A stretch of 64,000 nucleotides of DNA from contig CAJUAF010000012.1 in NCBI GenBank assembly GCA_910584365.1, positions 1 through 64,000 of the forward strand, given 5' to 3'. The notes under the pieces were generated by a model. The model did not search any database. It saw only the letters and a program-made list of their open reading frames with translations, and was not told the origin of the DNA. The translations under genes were made by a program, and so were the position numbers. Each line of letters starts with the position of its first letter. Within the stretch, counting starts at the first letter, position 1. Source of the stretch: an uncultured Muribaculaceae bacterium. GTDB taxonomy: Bacteria; Bacteroidota; Bacteroidia; Bacteroidales; Muribaculaceae. Below are positions 20,346 to 29,026 of this stretch, one piece after another.

Positions 20346-20390
20346 TGAAAAAACCTCCGGATACACCCTGTTTCGGGCATCCGGAGGTTT
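20346..20390 (-). terminator. Terminator of the BlaI/M56 unit
   Basis: A perfect 12-base stem (20351-20362 with 20379-20390) lies downstream of the gene ending at 20429. On the minus strand the hairpin is followed by a short T-rich stretch. It separates that unit from typA. Confidence 0.75.
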
Positions 20391-20428
20391 GGCTGACGAG
20401 TATGTGTTAGTGTATGATGGTCTGTCAG

Positions 20429-22072
20429 TTACTTTTTAAGGACGATATCGATGCGCCCCTGGGGATAGTCCGGATCATTCTTGACCACGGTCATAGACTC
20501 GATTGCCGATGCATCAATATCCTTGAGATTCCCGGAAAACCGCTCTCCGTTGACGAAATACACCGCTTCGATAGGCTTTGATTCTCCGTTGGCGGGCGCC
20601 GATACAACTACAATTGTTCCGTCGGAAAGCTCCCCTACGGCCGGAGGCACATCTTTGCTCCCCGCCGGCAGACTACCGCCGGCCGGAATCGCAAACGATA
20701 CCGGAAGGGCGTAGCCACAGTTGACCGGCTTTCCGTCTACTGTACCGGGGGTCCAACGGGGCATCGACTTGACAACCCGGACCGCTTCCTGATCCAGTTC
20801 GGGCGATACGCTTTTTATTACCTTTACATCGCCGATGGAACCGTCGGCAAACACCGTGAACCGAAGCACCACTCTGCCCTGCACATTGTTCTTGAGGGCA
20901 TTTTCCGGATAATGGATATTGCTGGCAAGGAACTGCATCATGGCTCTAATACCGCCGGGGAACTCTGGCCTTACCTCCGGAGCAACAACAGACTTCTCGG
21001 GGGCGTCATCAGCTTGTCCGGATGAAGTTTTTTGCGTAACTTTGCCGTCGGAAGCGAAAGCCGAGGCTGTCACCGAGGAGGAGGAGACCGATTCAGAATC
21101 CGCCACGGTTCCTGCCGCCGCTGCGGACTCGGCCTGAACCGGATAAAACACAAGGACCGAATTGGCCTTACCGATCATGGAGGCTATCGCCGGAATCTGG
21201 GCCAGTCCCAGGGCAGCAGCCAACGCAGGCACGAGCGCGAGAGCGCGCAGACGCTGCCTGAACGAACTTTTTTGATTGTACATCATGGCTATACGTTTTT
21301 TAAGTTTGCTGTGATTGAGGCTGTTGGCGAGCGACTGGAAACGAACGCCGGCAGCCTTTTCCACTAATAGATATTGATAGTCCTTTATATCGAATCCTTC
21401 TTCTATCACCCGGGCATCAGCCTCATATTCATGCACGTCACGAAGTTCCGACAGCAACAGCCATGCGGCAGGATTATACCATTGCAGGCAGACGACGGCC
21501 CGGGCAATAAGCAGATCCACCCAATGATGATGGCGGATATGGGCGAGTTCGTGGGAGACAATCATCCGGCTGTTGTTCTCATAATCGCCGCGCGACATGA
21601 CTACTTTCTGCATGAAGCTGAAAGGAGCTACCCCGTTATCCTCCACAATGACAAGCGTGTAGTCCTCTCTGTCGAATCTCTCGCCCCGGCGGATTACCCG
21701 GAGAATCCTCCGGTTGTCCCTGACCCACTTGCCGAGCATCAGCATGACACCCAGCACCAGACCATACTTGGAATACTCCCTGAAGGCGATCCACAGTCTC
21801 AATGCAGACCATGACGGCGGTTTTCTCTGCTGACTGAAATACCCTATCTCAGGGATGGGATCCTCTATCTCCACTGTGGCCGAAACCGGCGCCGACCTAC
21901 TGAACACAGACAACACCGGAAGGGCCATAAGGCTGACCGCTATAATTCCAAGCAACAGTGTGCGGTTAAGGCGAGCCTGGCATTGTCCGGCAAGCAGAAC
22001 CTTATATATCACCATCAGCACCGCCAGGAAAAGCGACGACACCAGCGAAAAAGCTATCAGGTATTCAAACAT
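20429..22072 (-). CDS. BlaR1-type M56 peptidase with C-terminal TonB domain
   Basis: This 547-residue protein starts with several membrane helices (about 1-55 and 100-115) that frame an M56 zinc metalloprotease domain with HELAH at 174-178 and a downstream EYEADA Glu. A further helix lies near 275-300. A Ser/Ala-rich periplasmic spacer leads to a TonB C-terminal domain (about 365-460: PEFPGGIRAMMQFL...YPENA...GRVVLRFTV...MPRWTPGTVDGKPV). The last 60 residues (FVNGERFSG...IESMTVVK) resemble a TonB plug-like add-on. BlaR1/MecR1 relatives sense a signal and trigger cleavage of a BlaI-type repressor; the partner gene lies 13 bases upstream. The TonB part replaces the penicillin-sensing domain of classical BlaR1, so the signal is probably not a beta-lactam (inference). 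Confidence 0.88.
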   Translation of the reverse strand: MFEYLIAFSLVSSLFLAVLMVIYKVLLAGQCQARLNRTLLLGIIAVSLMALPVLSVFSRSAPVSATVEIEDPIPEIGYFSQQRKPPSWSALRLWIAFREYSKYGLVLGVMLMLGKWVRDNRRILRVIRRGERFDREDYTLVIVEDNGVAPFSFMQKVVMSRGDYENNSRMIVSHELAHIRHHHWVDLLIARAVVCLQWYNPAAWLLLSELRDVHEYEADARVIEEGFDIKDYQYLLVEKAAGVRFQSLANSLNHSKLKKRIAMMYNQKSSFRQRLRALALVPALAAALGLAQIPAIASMIGKANSVLVFYPVQAESAAAAGTVADSESVSSSSVTASAFASDGKVTQKTSSGQADDAPEKSVVAPEVRPEFPGGIRAMMQFLASNIHYPENALKNNVQGRVVLRFTVFADGSIGDVKVIKSVSPELDQEAVRVVKSMPRWTPGTVDGKPVNCGYALPVSFAIPAGGSLPAGSKDVPPAVGELSDGTIVVVSAPANGESKPIEAVYFVNGERFSGNLKDIDASAIESMTVVKNDPDYPQGRIDIVLKK

Positions 22073-22085
22073 AGCCGTATCTCCT

Positions 22086-22472
22086 TTAATTATTGTTATC
22101 CCTGTCCTCCGATTTGCGGTCGATCATCTCAATAAGATCCCGCAGTTCATCGACCGAAATTTTCTCCTCCTCGACCAGCGCCGAAATTGCCGACCGATAG
22201 GAGTTGTTGAAATAATTCTTCACCACTTCCGCCAGCGTCCTGCGCCGGAAATCTTCTATCCGGGCAACCGCATAATAGCGATATCCTCCCGGATGTTCTT
22301 CGTGGGCGACATGACCTTTCTGTTCGAGAATCCTGACTGTGGTGGAGACTGTGTTGAAGTGAGGTTTGGGTTCCGGATAACCCTCCAGCATTTCCCTGAC
22401 AGTCAAGGCGCCCCGCTGCCAGAGCATCTGCATGATTTCCGTTTCCTTATCGGTGAGTTTCTTTGCCTTCAT
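22086..22472 (-). CDS. BlaI/MecI-family transcriptional repressor
   Basis: This 128-residue winged-helix repressor (Penicillinase_R family) has the expected N-terminal DNA-binding part (LTDKETEIMQMLWQRGALTVREMLE...PHFNTVSTTVRILEQKGHVAHEE) and a C-terminal dimerisation helix region. Family members block their own operon until cleaved by an M56 protease, the product of the next gene. A double palindromic operator overlaps the promoter directly upstream, supporting autoregulation. Confidence 0.93.
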   Translation of the reverse strand: MKAKKLTDKETEIMQMLWQRGALTVREMLEGYPEPKPHFNTVSTTVRILEQKGHVAHEEHPGGYRYYAVARIEDFRRRTLAEVVKNYFNNSYRSAISALVEEEKISVDELRDLIEMIDRKSEDRDNNN

Positions 22473-22476
22473 TAAT

Positions 22477-22525
22477 AACTAAAGTTTTAGTTCATACCGC
22501 AAAGATATGAACTAAAACTTTAGTT
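22477..22525 (-). promoter_or_regulatory. BlaI-type operator (double dyad)
   Basis: Bases 22477-22495 and 22507-22525 are exact inverted copies (19 of 19) separated by 11 bases. Each copy also contains its own palindrome of the type ACTAAA-TTTAGT, so the region offers two repressor sites. One lies between the -33 and -7 boxes, the other at the transcription start, 4 bases ahead of the repressor ATG. Confidence 0.85.
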
Positions 22526-22531
22526 TGCAAA
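22500..22531 (-). promoter_or_regulatory. Promoter of the BlaI/M56 unit
   Basis: On the minus strand TTTG (22528-22531) is followed after 20 bases by TATCTTTG (22500-22507), an exact match to both Bacteroidetes boxes. The operator dyads overlap it. Confidence 0.8.
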
Positions 22532-22559
22532 TTTTCGGCAAACTTTTTTCCAAAAAAAT

Positions 22560-23153
22560 TCATTCGCGGGGAGTCACCCCGTCGATTGCCAGGATCCTAC
22601 CGGAAATCTCAGGGAAAATATCCGCCCGCATTGACAGGGTCATCGAGCAGGAATTGTCGAAAGTCTGACCGAGGACTTCCACATCGGCCGACTTGACAAT
22701 CCTCATCACGTCGTTCATGGCCAGATAAGGAAACGTGAACTCCAGCAGTTCCTTACGGTGACATTCCACAATTTCACCGGCTTCGATTGCCATACGGGCC
22801 GCCTCGCGGTACGCAGCTATCAGTCCGGGCGTGCCGAGCTTGATTCCCCCGAAATATCTGACTACAATAATGATTATGTCAGTAAGATTATAGGAATTGA
22901 TTTGCCCTAAAATCGGCTTGCCGGCCGTTCCGGACGGTTCGCCGTTATCAGTCGACAGAAAATCCAGGCGTTCGGCCCCGAGCATAAATGCCCAGCAGAC
23001 GTGGCGCGCGTCGAAATACTCTTTAGATATGCGCCGGACTTCTTCGCGGGCCTGCTCCCGCGTACTGACCGGAAAAGCAAAACTCAGAAAGCGGCTCCGT
23101 TTCTCGGTAAAAACGGCTTCCGAGGGGGCGGCGAGGGTATAGTAGGTGTCCAT
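22560..23153 (-). CDS. YigZ/IMPACT-family protein (UPF0029)
   Basis: This 197-residue protein belongs to the YigZ/IMPACT family, an N-terminal Impact domain (about 1-120) followed by a DUF1949-like ferredoxin fold. The segments EKRSRFLSFAFPV, DARHVCWAFMLG, STDNGEPSGTAGKPIL and VVRYFGGIKLGTPGLI are diagnostic. Family members have been linked to translation control and ribosome or nucleic acid binding, but the bacterial role is not settled. It starts 14 bases after the gene at 23168 on the same strand. Confidence 0.92.
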   Translation of the reverse strand: MDTYYTLAAPSEAVFTEKRSRFLSFAFPVSTREQAREEVRRISKEYFDARHVCWAFMLGAERLDFLSTDNGEPSGTAGKPILGQINSYNLTDIIIIVVRYFGGIKLGTPGLIAAYREAARMAIEAGEIVECHRKELLEFTFPYLAMNDVMRIVKSADVEVLGQTFDNSCSMTLSMRADIFPEISGRILAIDGVTPRE

Positions 23154-23167
23154 ACGCGAAAAAATTG

Positions 23168-24034
23168 TCAGAGCTGATTTTCAGGGAGGGACGCCCTCTC
23201 GAAAGCGTCTATCATCGAACCGGGAGTGGCATTGAGAATCCTTACTCCCCGGCTGTCGGCATAGCGTCTGATTCTGTGGTAGGAGCGGAACGCTATCATC
23301 ATGCTTTCCAACACTTCATGGAGAGGATGGCGCACATACTCTTCCCTGACCCGCTTTATTTCCTTCTCATCCTCCTTATAGAAATGAGGCTGAATGGAAA
23401 CGACCTCGTTGCGATCGTTGACACTTAAAGTTTTCAGCCAGGAATGATCGGCGCCGAGCAGATAAATTTCCTTGTAGCCGAGCCAGATGCCGAGCATTAT
23501 CGAAGGGATCAGCACGTTGCGCGGCCGCGGCATCCCGAGAGCCTTTCCGAAAGCCGCGTCCTCCAGCCATCCGAATCCTTCCACGGCATTGAAACTGAAC
23601 ATACCGACAGCCAGGTTCGGATTCGTAAACAGCGTCCTCTGGAACCTCGCCGTCGACGGGATATACAATGTCATCTGAAAGTCCGCTGCATTGAGATTAC
23701 CGATCAGGCGCGACACATTGGGGTCCGTAAGTGCCTTGTCGAAAAAATGAGGATCGGCAAGCACATAATACTTCGGTCTCACCTTAAAAAATTCGGGGGA
23801 ATTGGCGAAAAAATTCACCGCGAGAGTATCGCCCCCCGTCAGTGAGTCCATATCTTCCTCCAGATTCTTTTTCAGCGCCGGTCCGTTGCCGAGAATCACC
23901 AGCGCGTGCCCCTGGCGCGGAGCAGCAGCGATCCGGGGAGCCGGAAGCGACATCACCACACGCAGGCAACTCGCCGCCGAAGACGCCAGGCGTCCCAGGA
24001 AATCAGAAATCTGTCGGGAGATGGAATTGCTCAT
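23168..24034 (-). CDS. Putative GT42/DUF115-like glycosyltransferase
   Basis: This 288-residue protein opens with a weakly hydrophobic N-terminus and then VILGNGPALKKNLEEDMD, a glycine-rich motif like the one at the start of Campylobacter sialyltransferases (GT42, CST-type) and DUF115/MAF proteins. MLGIWLGYKEIYLLGADHSW resembles the LGYKEIYLSGIDFY segment of CstII, which precedes the nucleotide/catalytic site. The C-terminal YADSRGVRILNATPGSMIDAFERA also fits that superfamily. The inference is a transferase that adds a sugar, possibly a nonulosonic acid, to a surface glycan. A nonulosonate synthase gene lies 6 kb away. I recognise the superfamily but not the substrate. Confidence 0.6.
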   Translation of the reverse strand: MSNSISRQISDFLGRLASSAASCLRVVMSLPAPRIAAAPRQGHALVILGNGPALKKNLEEDMDSLTGGDTLAVNFFANSPEFFKVRPKYYVLADPHFFDKALTDPNVSRLIGNLNAADFQMTLYIPSTARFQRTLFTNPNLAVGMFSFNAVEGFGWLEDAAFGKALGMPRPRNVLIPSIMLGIWLGYKEIYLLGADHSWLKTLSVNDRNEVVSIQPHFYKEDEKEIKRVREEYVRHPLHEVLESMMIAFRSYHRIRRYADSRGVRILNATPGSMIDAFERASLPENQL

Positions 24035-24050
24035 ATCTGTAAAATTTGTG

Positions 24051-24058
24051 CAAACTTA
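24051..24058 (-). promoter_or_regulatory. Candidate -7 box for the GT42-like gene
   Basis: The minus strand reads TAAGTTTG here, fitting TAnnTTTG, 16 bases before the gene start. The -33 position is a poor match. Confidence 0.35.
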
Positions 24059-24101
24059 GCAATTTTAGAGGAATTTCCATCGCTGTATCATCGGAAAATC
24101 G

Positions 24102-24109
24102 TAAATTTG
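24102..24109 (+). promoter_or_regulatory. Candidate -7 box for the glsA-led run
   Basis: TAAATTTG at 24102-24109 fits the -7 consensus and lies 16 bases before the glsA start. The -33 box is not obvious. It is back-to-back with the leftward candidate at 24051. Confidence 0.4.
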
Positions 24110-24125
24110 CCTTGTTTTTGTAGCT

Positions 24126-24989
24126 ATGGCCCAATCTGAAGTCATCAAAATAGATCTTGACAAAGTCCTCCGGGAACGACTTCCCGGACTGTCGGGGTTC
24201 ATACCCCGGCCACTTGTCAGTTGGCTCAAGCGTACAATATGTCAGGAACAGCTCAACCGGCTTCTTGAAGAAAATGCCGGGCTGGAAGGAGCGGAGTTCT
24301 GCCGGGGCGTCTTCCGTTCGCTTGATCTGCGGGTAGAGGCCCGCGGCGAGGAACTGTTGCCTCCCCCCGCGAACAGGCGCGTCCTTTACGTCTCGAACCA
24401 TCCCCTGGGAGGCCTCGACGGCATGGCCCTTATAGATTATGTTCAGAGGCGCCAGGGCGGCCGGGTCTACTTCGTGGTCAACGACCTTCTGATGGCCGTC
24501 AGGCCCCTTGAAAAAGTCTTTCTACCCATAAATAAATCGGGGCGACAGAACAGGGAGGCTATCGAGGCCATTGACGGGGCGTTCGCCGGCGATGACCCCA
24601 TCATCATGTTTCCGGCCGGACTGGTATCGCGCCTCCAGAAAGATCCTTTCACCGGACAGAATCGCCGGATAGTGGCCGACCTTCCCTGGAAAAAGATGTT
24701 CGTCAACAAAGCCTTTCAGTCTCACCGCGACGTAATTCCGCTATTTTTCAGCGGCAGGAACTCGATGCATTTCTACCGGAGGGCCAACCTTCGCAAACGC
24801 CTGGGGCTGAAATTCAACTTCGAGCAGATCTATCTACCCGGCGAAATCTTCGGACAAAGAGGCAACACCCTGACGATAACTTTCGGCGAGCCTGTCTCCT
24901 GGCGTACCCTTACTCCAGGCAAAGACGCGGAAAAATGCGCCCAGGCTCTCAGAAAATACGTTTATAATCTGGATATCGAAAATCAATGA
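24126..24989 (+). CDS. glsA: PlsC-type O-acyltransferase, GlsA-like
   Basis: This 287-residue membrane-associated acyltransferase carries the LPLAT motifs: NHPLGGLDG (the HxxxxD catalytic pair is at about residues 93-98) and, later, MFPAGLVSR. In Bacteroides thetaiotaomicron a PlsC-like protein, GlsA, adds the second acyl chain to an N-acyl-glycine made by GlsB, giving glycine lipids and then flavolipin-type serine lipids. Here the same two activities sit together: its stop overlaps the start of the GlsB-like gene by 4 bases. That coupling is the main reason for the gls name rather than a plain phospholipid acyltransferase. Confidence 0.85.
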   Translation: MAQSEVIKIDLDKVLRERLPGLSGFIPRPLVSWLKRTICQEQLNRLLEENAGLEGAEFCRGVFRSLDLRVEARGEELLPPPANRRVLYVSNHPLGGLDGMALIDYVQRRQGGRVYFVVNDLLMAVRPLEKVFLPINKSGRQNREAIEAIDGAFAGDDPIIMFPAGLVSRLQKDPFTGQNRRIVADLPWKKMFVNKAFQSHRDVIPLFFSGRNSMHFYRRANLRKRLGLKFNFEQIYLPGEIFGQRGNTLTITFGEPVSWRTLTPGKDAEKCAQALRKYVYNLDIENQ

Positions 24990-25930
24990 CTGAGAAAATC
25001 ATCGACGCCGTATCCCCGGAACTTGTCCAGGCGGAGCTTACCCCCGACCGTCTGCTGAGGACAACCAACAAGGGGGGAAATGAAATCTACGTGGTCGACG
25101 CACACTGCGCCCCCGCCACCATGCGGGAAATCGGACGCCTCCGGGAAATCGCTTTCCGCTCATCGGGGGGAGGCACCGGAAAAGCGTGCGACATCGACCA
25201 ATATGACCTCATGGACCCTCCCTGCCGCCAGCTGATCGTATGGTCCCCGGAGGACAGGGAGATTATCGGAGGCTACCGTTTCATTCTCGGCAAGGATATC
25301 CGGCTGACCGACGGGGTGCCCCGGATCGCCACGTCCCATATGTTCCGCTTCTCGGAACGCTTCATCAAGGATTATCTCCCGCGCACCATCGAACTCGGGC
25401 GCTCGTTTGTCCGGCTCGAATATCAGTCGACCCGCGCCGGAGCAAAGGCAATCTTCGCCCTTGACAATCTCTGGGACGGACTGGGGGCCCTTACGGTGGA
25501 ATATCCCGATATCAAATATCTTTTCGGGAAGTTCACTATGTATCCCAGCTATAACCGCGAGTGTCGCGATATGCTTCTCTACTTCCTGAACAAGCATTTC
25601 CCCGATCCCGACGGCCTCGCCCGCCCTTACAGTCCCATAGCCAGGGGAGACGGCGACGGGAAATTCGCCACGATGTTTCCCGGCCATGACTTCAAGGAAG
25701 ACTACCGGATTCTGAACTCGGCCATCCGCACCCACGGAATCAATATTCCCCCCTTGGTCAACGCATATATGGGCCTAAGTCCCACGCTTAAAATCTTCGG
25801 CACGGCAATCAACGACGAATTCGGCAATGTCGAGGAGACGGGTATTTTTCTCACCATCTCGGAAGTTTACGATGAAAAAAAAGAACGTCACATCAACACC
25901 TATCATAAGGATGAGGAAGGGGGCCGTTAG
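24986..25930 (+). CDS. glsB: GNAT N-acyltransferase, GlsB/OlsB-like
   Basis: This 314-residue protein belongs to the OlsB/hemolysin-like N-acyltransferase family, which links a 3-hydroxy fatty acid from acyl carrier protein to an amino acid. Supporting segments are RLREIAFRSSGGGTGKACDIDQYD, IIGGYRFILG, and TIELGRSFVRLEYQ, the core GNAT region. In Bacteroides the homologue GlsB makes N-acyl-3-hydroxy glycine, the precursor of glycine lipids, which matter for stress tolerance and gut colonisation. It overlaps glsA by 4 bases and is itself overlapped by the next gene. Confidence 0.88.
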   Translation: MTEKIIDAVSPELVQAELTPDRLLRTTNKGGNEIYVVDAHCAPATMREIGRLREIAFRSSGGGTGKACDIDQYDLMDPPCRQLIVWSPEDREIIGGYRFILGKDIRLTDGVPRIATSHMFRFSERFIKDYLPRTIELGRSFVRLEYQSTRAGAKAIFALDNLWDGLGALTVEYPDIKYLFGKFTMYPSYNRECRDMLLYFLNKHFPDPDGLARPYSPIARGDGDGKFATMFPGHDFKEDYRILNSAIRTHGINIPPLVNAYMGLSPTLKIFGTAINDEFGNVEETGIFLTISEVYDEKKERHINTYHKDEEGGR

Positions 25931-27527
25931 CCTTCTGCTCGCGGCTGCCTCACCTTTCGTAATGACGGGAGCCGGGACAGCTGATGACCTTGCCGCTCCT
26001 GAGGCGAAGGGAGCGTTTTCGGTCGACTGGTCGGCCGAAGCGATATTCGCCGCCGGCAGCAACGACTTCGCTCCTTATTATATAGCTTCGAACAACCACG
26101 GCATTCTCACCCAGAGCAAGGACGCCCTTCTACGCGTCGGCGCATCACGCGCGATGTCGGATTCCGGACACTTCAGCTACGGGTTCGGAGTGGATTTCCT
26201 GACCGGATATACCTCCACCACCGACTATTACCATTATTACCCCCACGCCACGGCCGAAGTCCCCCGCCCCGACGGCTCTTTCGTGGTAAACCCGCAGCAT
26301 CCCTCCCGTATATGGCTCCAGCAGCTCTACGGCGAAATCCGTTACCGCGGAGTGTTTCTGACTGTCGGGATGAAGCAACATTCCTCGGCCCTGCTTGACA
26401 GCAGACTATCGAGCGGCGATCTTGTCGAAAGCGGGAATGCCAGGCCTATTCCGGAAGTGCGTGTCGGATTTCATGATTTCCAGAATATCCCGTTCACCAA
26501 CGGTTGGGTACAGATCCAGGGGGAAATCTCCTACGGAAAGATGACCGACAACAAATGGCTCCGCGACCATTACAATTACTACGATTCCCACCTCAACCAG
26601 GGCGCCCTTTATACCTACAAAAGATGTTATTTCCGCACCAAGCCATCCGAACGATTCTCGGCAGTGGTCGGTATGCAGGTCGGAGGCTTCTTCGGAGGTG
26701 AGACTACCTGGTATCTCAACGGCCGTCATGACGGCGAGAAAAAATTCTCGAAAGGCTTCAAACAGTTTTTCAAGATGTTTCTTCCGACAGACGGCGGTCT
26801 CGACTACTATTCGGGCAGCTCGCTCGGCTCTTGGGACATAAAATTCCGTTACCGGCTCAACGACGGCTCACGGGTGATGGCCTATCTCCAGAAACCGTGG
26901 GAAGACGGCTCGGGGGTAGGCTTCCTGAACGGTTTCGACGGTGTCTGGGGTCTGGAATACAAGGCCGCGCGTCCCGGATACATATCCGGTGCCGTCATTG
27001 AATATATCGATTTCACAAACCAGTCCGGACCGATCCACTGGGATCCAGACGACAATCCGGGAACCACGATTGTCAACCGCGCCGAAGGCTGCGACAATTA
27101 CTATTACAACCATGAATACAACGCCTATGCCAATTACGGTATGGCGATAGGCACACCCTTCATGGTCTCTCCTATATATAATACGGACGGATATCTTCAG
27201 TTCGCCGCCAATCGTCTGCGCGGTTTCCATATCGGAATTGAAGGACAGATTAACCCCGCGGTGTCATACCGTATGTTAGGAGGGTACCGCAAATCCTACG
27301 GAAGCGCCAGCGTGCCGTTCCTTTCTCCGCGCGAAGACACTTCCTTCATGCTTGAAGCCACCTGGCGTCCGGCAAAAATCGACGGGCTGGCCGTCAAGGC
27401 CCAGTTCGGACTCGACCACGGTTCATTGCTGGGGGACAACACCGGCGGACTGCTCTCCCTCTCCTATTCCGGGAAGCTGCTGTTCGGCGGTAAAGACAAA
27501 ACTCTCCGGATGATTGCCGGATACTGA
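25872..27527 (+). CDS. Wzi-like outer membrane beta-barrel protein
   Basis: This large barrel protein of about 550 residues fits the capsule-assembly Wzi family as seen in Bacteroidetes. A signal sequence (hydrophobic MRKGAVSLLLAAASPFVMTG) is followed by many aromatic-rich strands and long acidic loops. Wzi of E. coli anchors K capsule to the cell surface; whether this protein binds capsule is inference. The start at 25872 has GGAAG at a good distance; ATG codons at 25827 and 25911 are alternatives, and the last gives the tightest signal peptide but no spaced ribosome site. Any of these overlaps glsB, so the genes are coupled. Confidence 0.78.
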   Translation: MKKKNVTSTPIIRMRKGAVSLLLAAASPFVMTGAGTADDLAAPEAKGAFSVDWSAEAIFAAGSNDFAPYYIASNNHGILTQSKDALLRVGASRAMSDSGHFSYGFGVDFLTGYTSTTDYYHYYPHATAEVPRPDGSFVVNPQHPSRIWLQQLYGEIRYRGVFLTVGMKQHSSALLDSRLSSGDLVESGNARPIPEVRVGFHDFQNIPFTNGWVQIQGEISYGKMTDNKWLRDHYNYYDSHLNQGALYTYKRCYFRTKPSERFSAVVGMQVGGFFGGETTWYLNGRHDGEKKFSKGFKQFFKMFLPTDGGLDYYSGSSLGSWDIKFRYRLNDGSRVMAYLQKPWEDGSGVGFLNGFDGVWGLEYKAARPGYISGAVIEYIDFTNQSGPIHWDPDDNPGTTIVNRAEGCDNYYYNHEYNAYANYGMAIGTPFMVSPIYNTDGYLQFAANRLRGFHIGIEGQINPAVSYRMLGGYRKSYGSASVPFLSPREDTSFMLEATWRPAKIDGLAVKAQFGLDHGSLLGDNTGGLLSLSYSGKLLFGGKDKTLRMIAGY

Positions 27528-27539
27528 TACCTGAGAATT

Positions 27540-28013
27540 ATGAAGCTGACAAAGATTTTTTCAAGAATAATCGTCCTGACCGTATGTCTCCTGCCCGGAT
27601 TCCTCCAGCAGGGATGCACACGCAACAATGGCGACATCGGCAACTGGTTCGGTCGGTGGCAGATCACGGAAATACTCGCTGACGGCACGCCGGAATCCGG
27701 TTATCGCGGGGAGTTCTTCCTTGATTTCCAGAACGATATTATCCGGGGAATCCAACTCGCCCCGAACGGCTACGACCGGGACACCGCCGAGTGTTACGGC
27801 ACCTGGAGTCAGCCGTCTGACGATGCACTGGTGTTCGACTTCTCCCATCATCAGGACAAACCGGTCAGGATCTACACTCCTTTCCCGGGATTGCATTTTC
27901 CTGACGACGGACCTTTCACACTTTCTGTTTCGGAGTCTTCCGGCGACAGATGCACCCTGCGCTACGTTGCCCCGGACGGCACCGGATACACCTATAAGCT
28001 CCATAAGCGTTAA
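27540..28013 (+). CDS. Small lipocalin-like lipoprotein
   Basis: This 157-residue protein begins with a lipoprotein signal (LLPGFLQQGC, Cys at about 26). The rest looks like one small beta barrel: GRWQITEILADG at the start, then repeated short strands with conserved Trp and Gly, like the lipocalin-type domain common in Bacteroidales lipoproteins. The ligand is unknown. It starts 12 bases after the Wzi-like gene and ends 23 bases before legB, and so appears to be part of the same run. Confidence 0.7.
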   Translation: MKLTKIFSRIIVLTVCLLPGFLQQGCTRNNGDIGNWFGRWQITEILADGTPESGYRGEFFLDFQNDIIRGIQLAPNGYDRDTAECYGTWSQPSDDALVFDFSHHQDKPVRIYTPFPGLHFPDDGPFTLSVSESSGDRCTLRYVAPDGTGYTYKLHKR

Positions 28014-28036
28014 CCCTTTAAATTAAAGCAAATCCT

Positions 28037-29026
28037 ATGCCACGAGATATAAAATATGCACTTGTGACCGGAGCCGACGGTTTTATCGGTTCCCATCTTG
28101 TCGACCTTCTTCTTGCCGAGGGGATAAAGGTCAGAGCCCTTTGTCAGTATAATTCGTTCAACAACTGGGGCTGGCTCGAGGGACATTCCCATCCCGACCT
28201 CGAGATTGTCTGCGGAGATGTGCGCGACGCCGCTTTCTGCCGCCATATAGCCCGGGATGTCGACACGATTTTCCATCTGGCGGCCCTGATTGCCATCCCA
28301 TACAGCTATGTGGCTCCGGAAAGCTATGTCGACACCAACGTAAAGGGGACGATGAATATCTGCCAGGCCGCCAAGGACCTCGGCACGGAACGGCTGATCG
28401 TCACCTCCACCTCGGAAGTCTACGGGACGGCTCTTTACGTCCCCATCGACGAAAAACATCCCCGTCAGCCCCAGTCCCCCTATTCGGCCACGAAAATCGG
28501 AGCGGACGCCATAGCCAAGAGTTTTTTCAATGCTTTCGGTCTGCCCGTCGTGATAGCCCGTCCGTTCAACACCTACGGGCCGCGCCAGAGCGCCCGCGCC
28601 ATCATACCGACCATCATTTCCCAGATCGCCAACGGCGAGCGGAAGATAAAGGTCGGTGACCTCTCCCCTACCCGTGACTTCAACTATGTGGAAGATACCT
28701 GCCGGGGATTCATAGCCCTTGGACGGGCTGATGGTATAGAGGGCGAAGAAATCAATATCGCAACAGGGACGGAAGTCTCGATGGCCGAAACGCTGAACCT
28801 GATTGCCGAACTTATGGGGGCCGATATGGAATACGTTGTCGACCCGGAACGTCTTCGCCCCTCCAGAAGCGAGGTATTCCGGCTCTGCGGCGACAATTCC
28901 AAGATTACTTCCCTGACATCGTGGCGCCCGCAGGTCACCTTGCGCGAAGGGTTGGCCAGAACCATCAAGTGGCTTTCCGACCCTAAGAATCTCAGACAGT
29001 ATAAATCCGACATATATAATCAATGA
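28037..29026 (+). CDS. legB: NAD-dependent 4,6-dehydratase, LegB-like
   Basis: This 329-residue extended SDR closely follows the LegB pattern: GADGFIGSHLVDLL (NAD motif), YNSFNNWGWLE, FHLAALIAIPYSY, TSTSEVYGTA, SPYSATKIGADA (YxxxK) and RPFNTYGPRQSARA. In Campylobacter and Legionella, LegB converts UDP- or GDP-N-acetylglucosamine to its 4-keto-6-deoxy form, the first step toward legionaminic acid. Other 4,6-dehydratases are possible, but the YNSFNNWGWL and IAIPYSY segments favour LegB. It overlaps the next gene by 4 bases. Confidence 0.82.
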   Translation: MPRDIKYALVTGADGFIGSHLVDLLLAEGIKVRALCQYNSFNNWGWLEGHSHPDLEIVCGDVRDAAFCRHIARDVDTIFHLAALIAIPYSYVAPESYVDTNVKGTMNICQAAKDLGTERLIVTSTSEVYGTALYVPIDEKHPRQPQSPYSATKIGADAIAKSFFNAFGLPVVIARPFNTYGPRQSARAIIPTIISQIANGERKIKVGDLSPTRDFNYVEDTCRGFIALGRADGIEGEEINIATGTEVSMAETLNLIAELMGADMEYVVDPERLRPSRSEVFRLCGDNSKITSLTSWRPQVTLREGLARTIKWLSDPKNLRQYKSDIYNQ

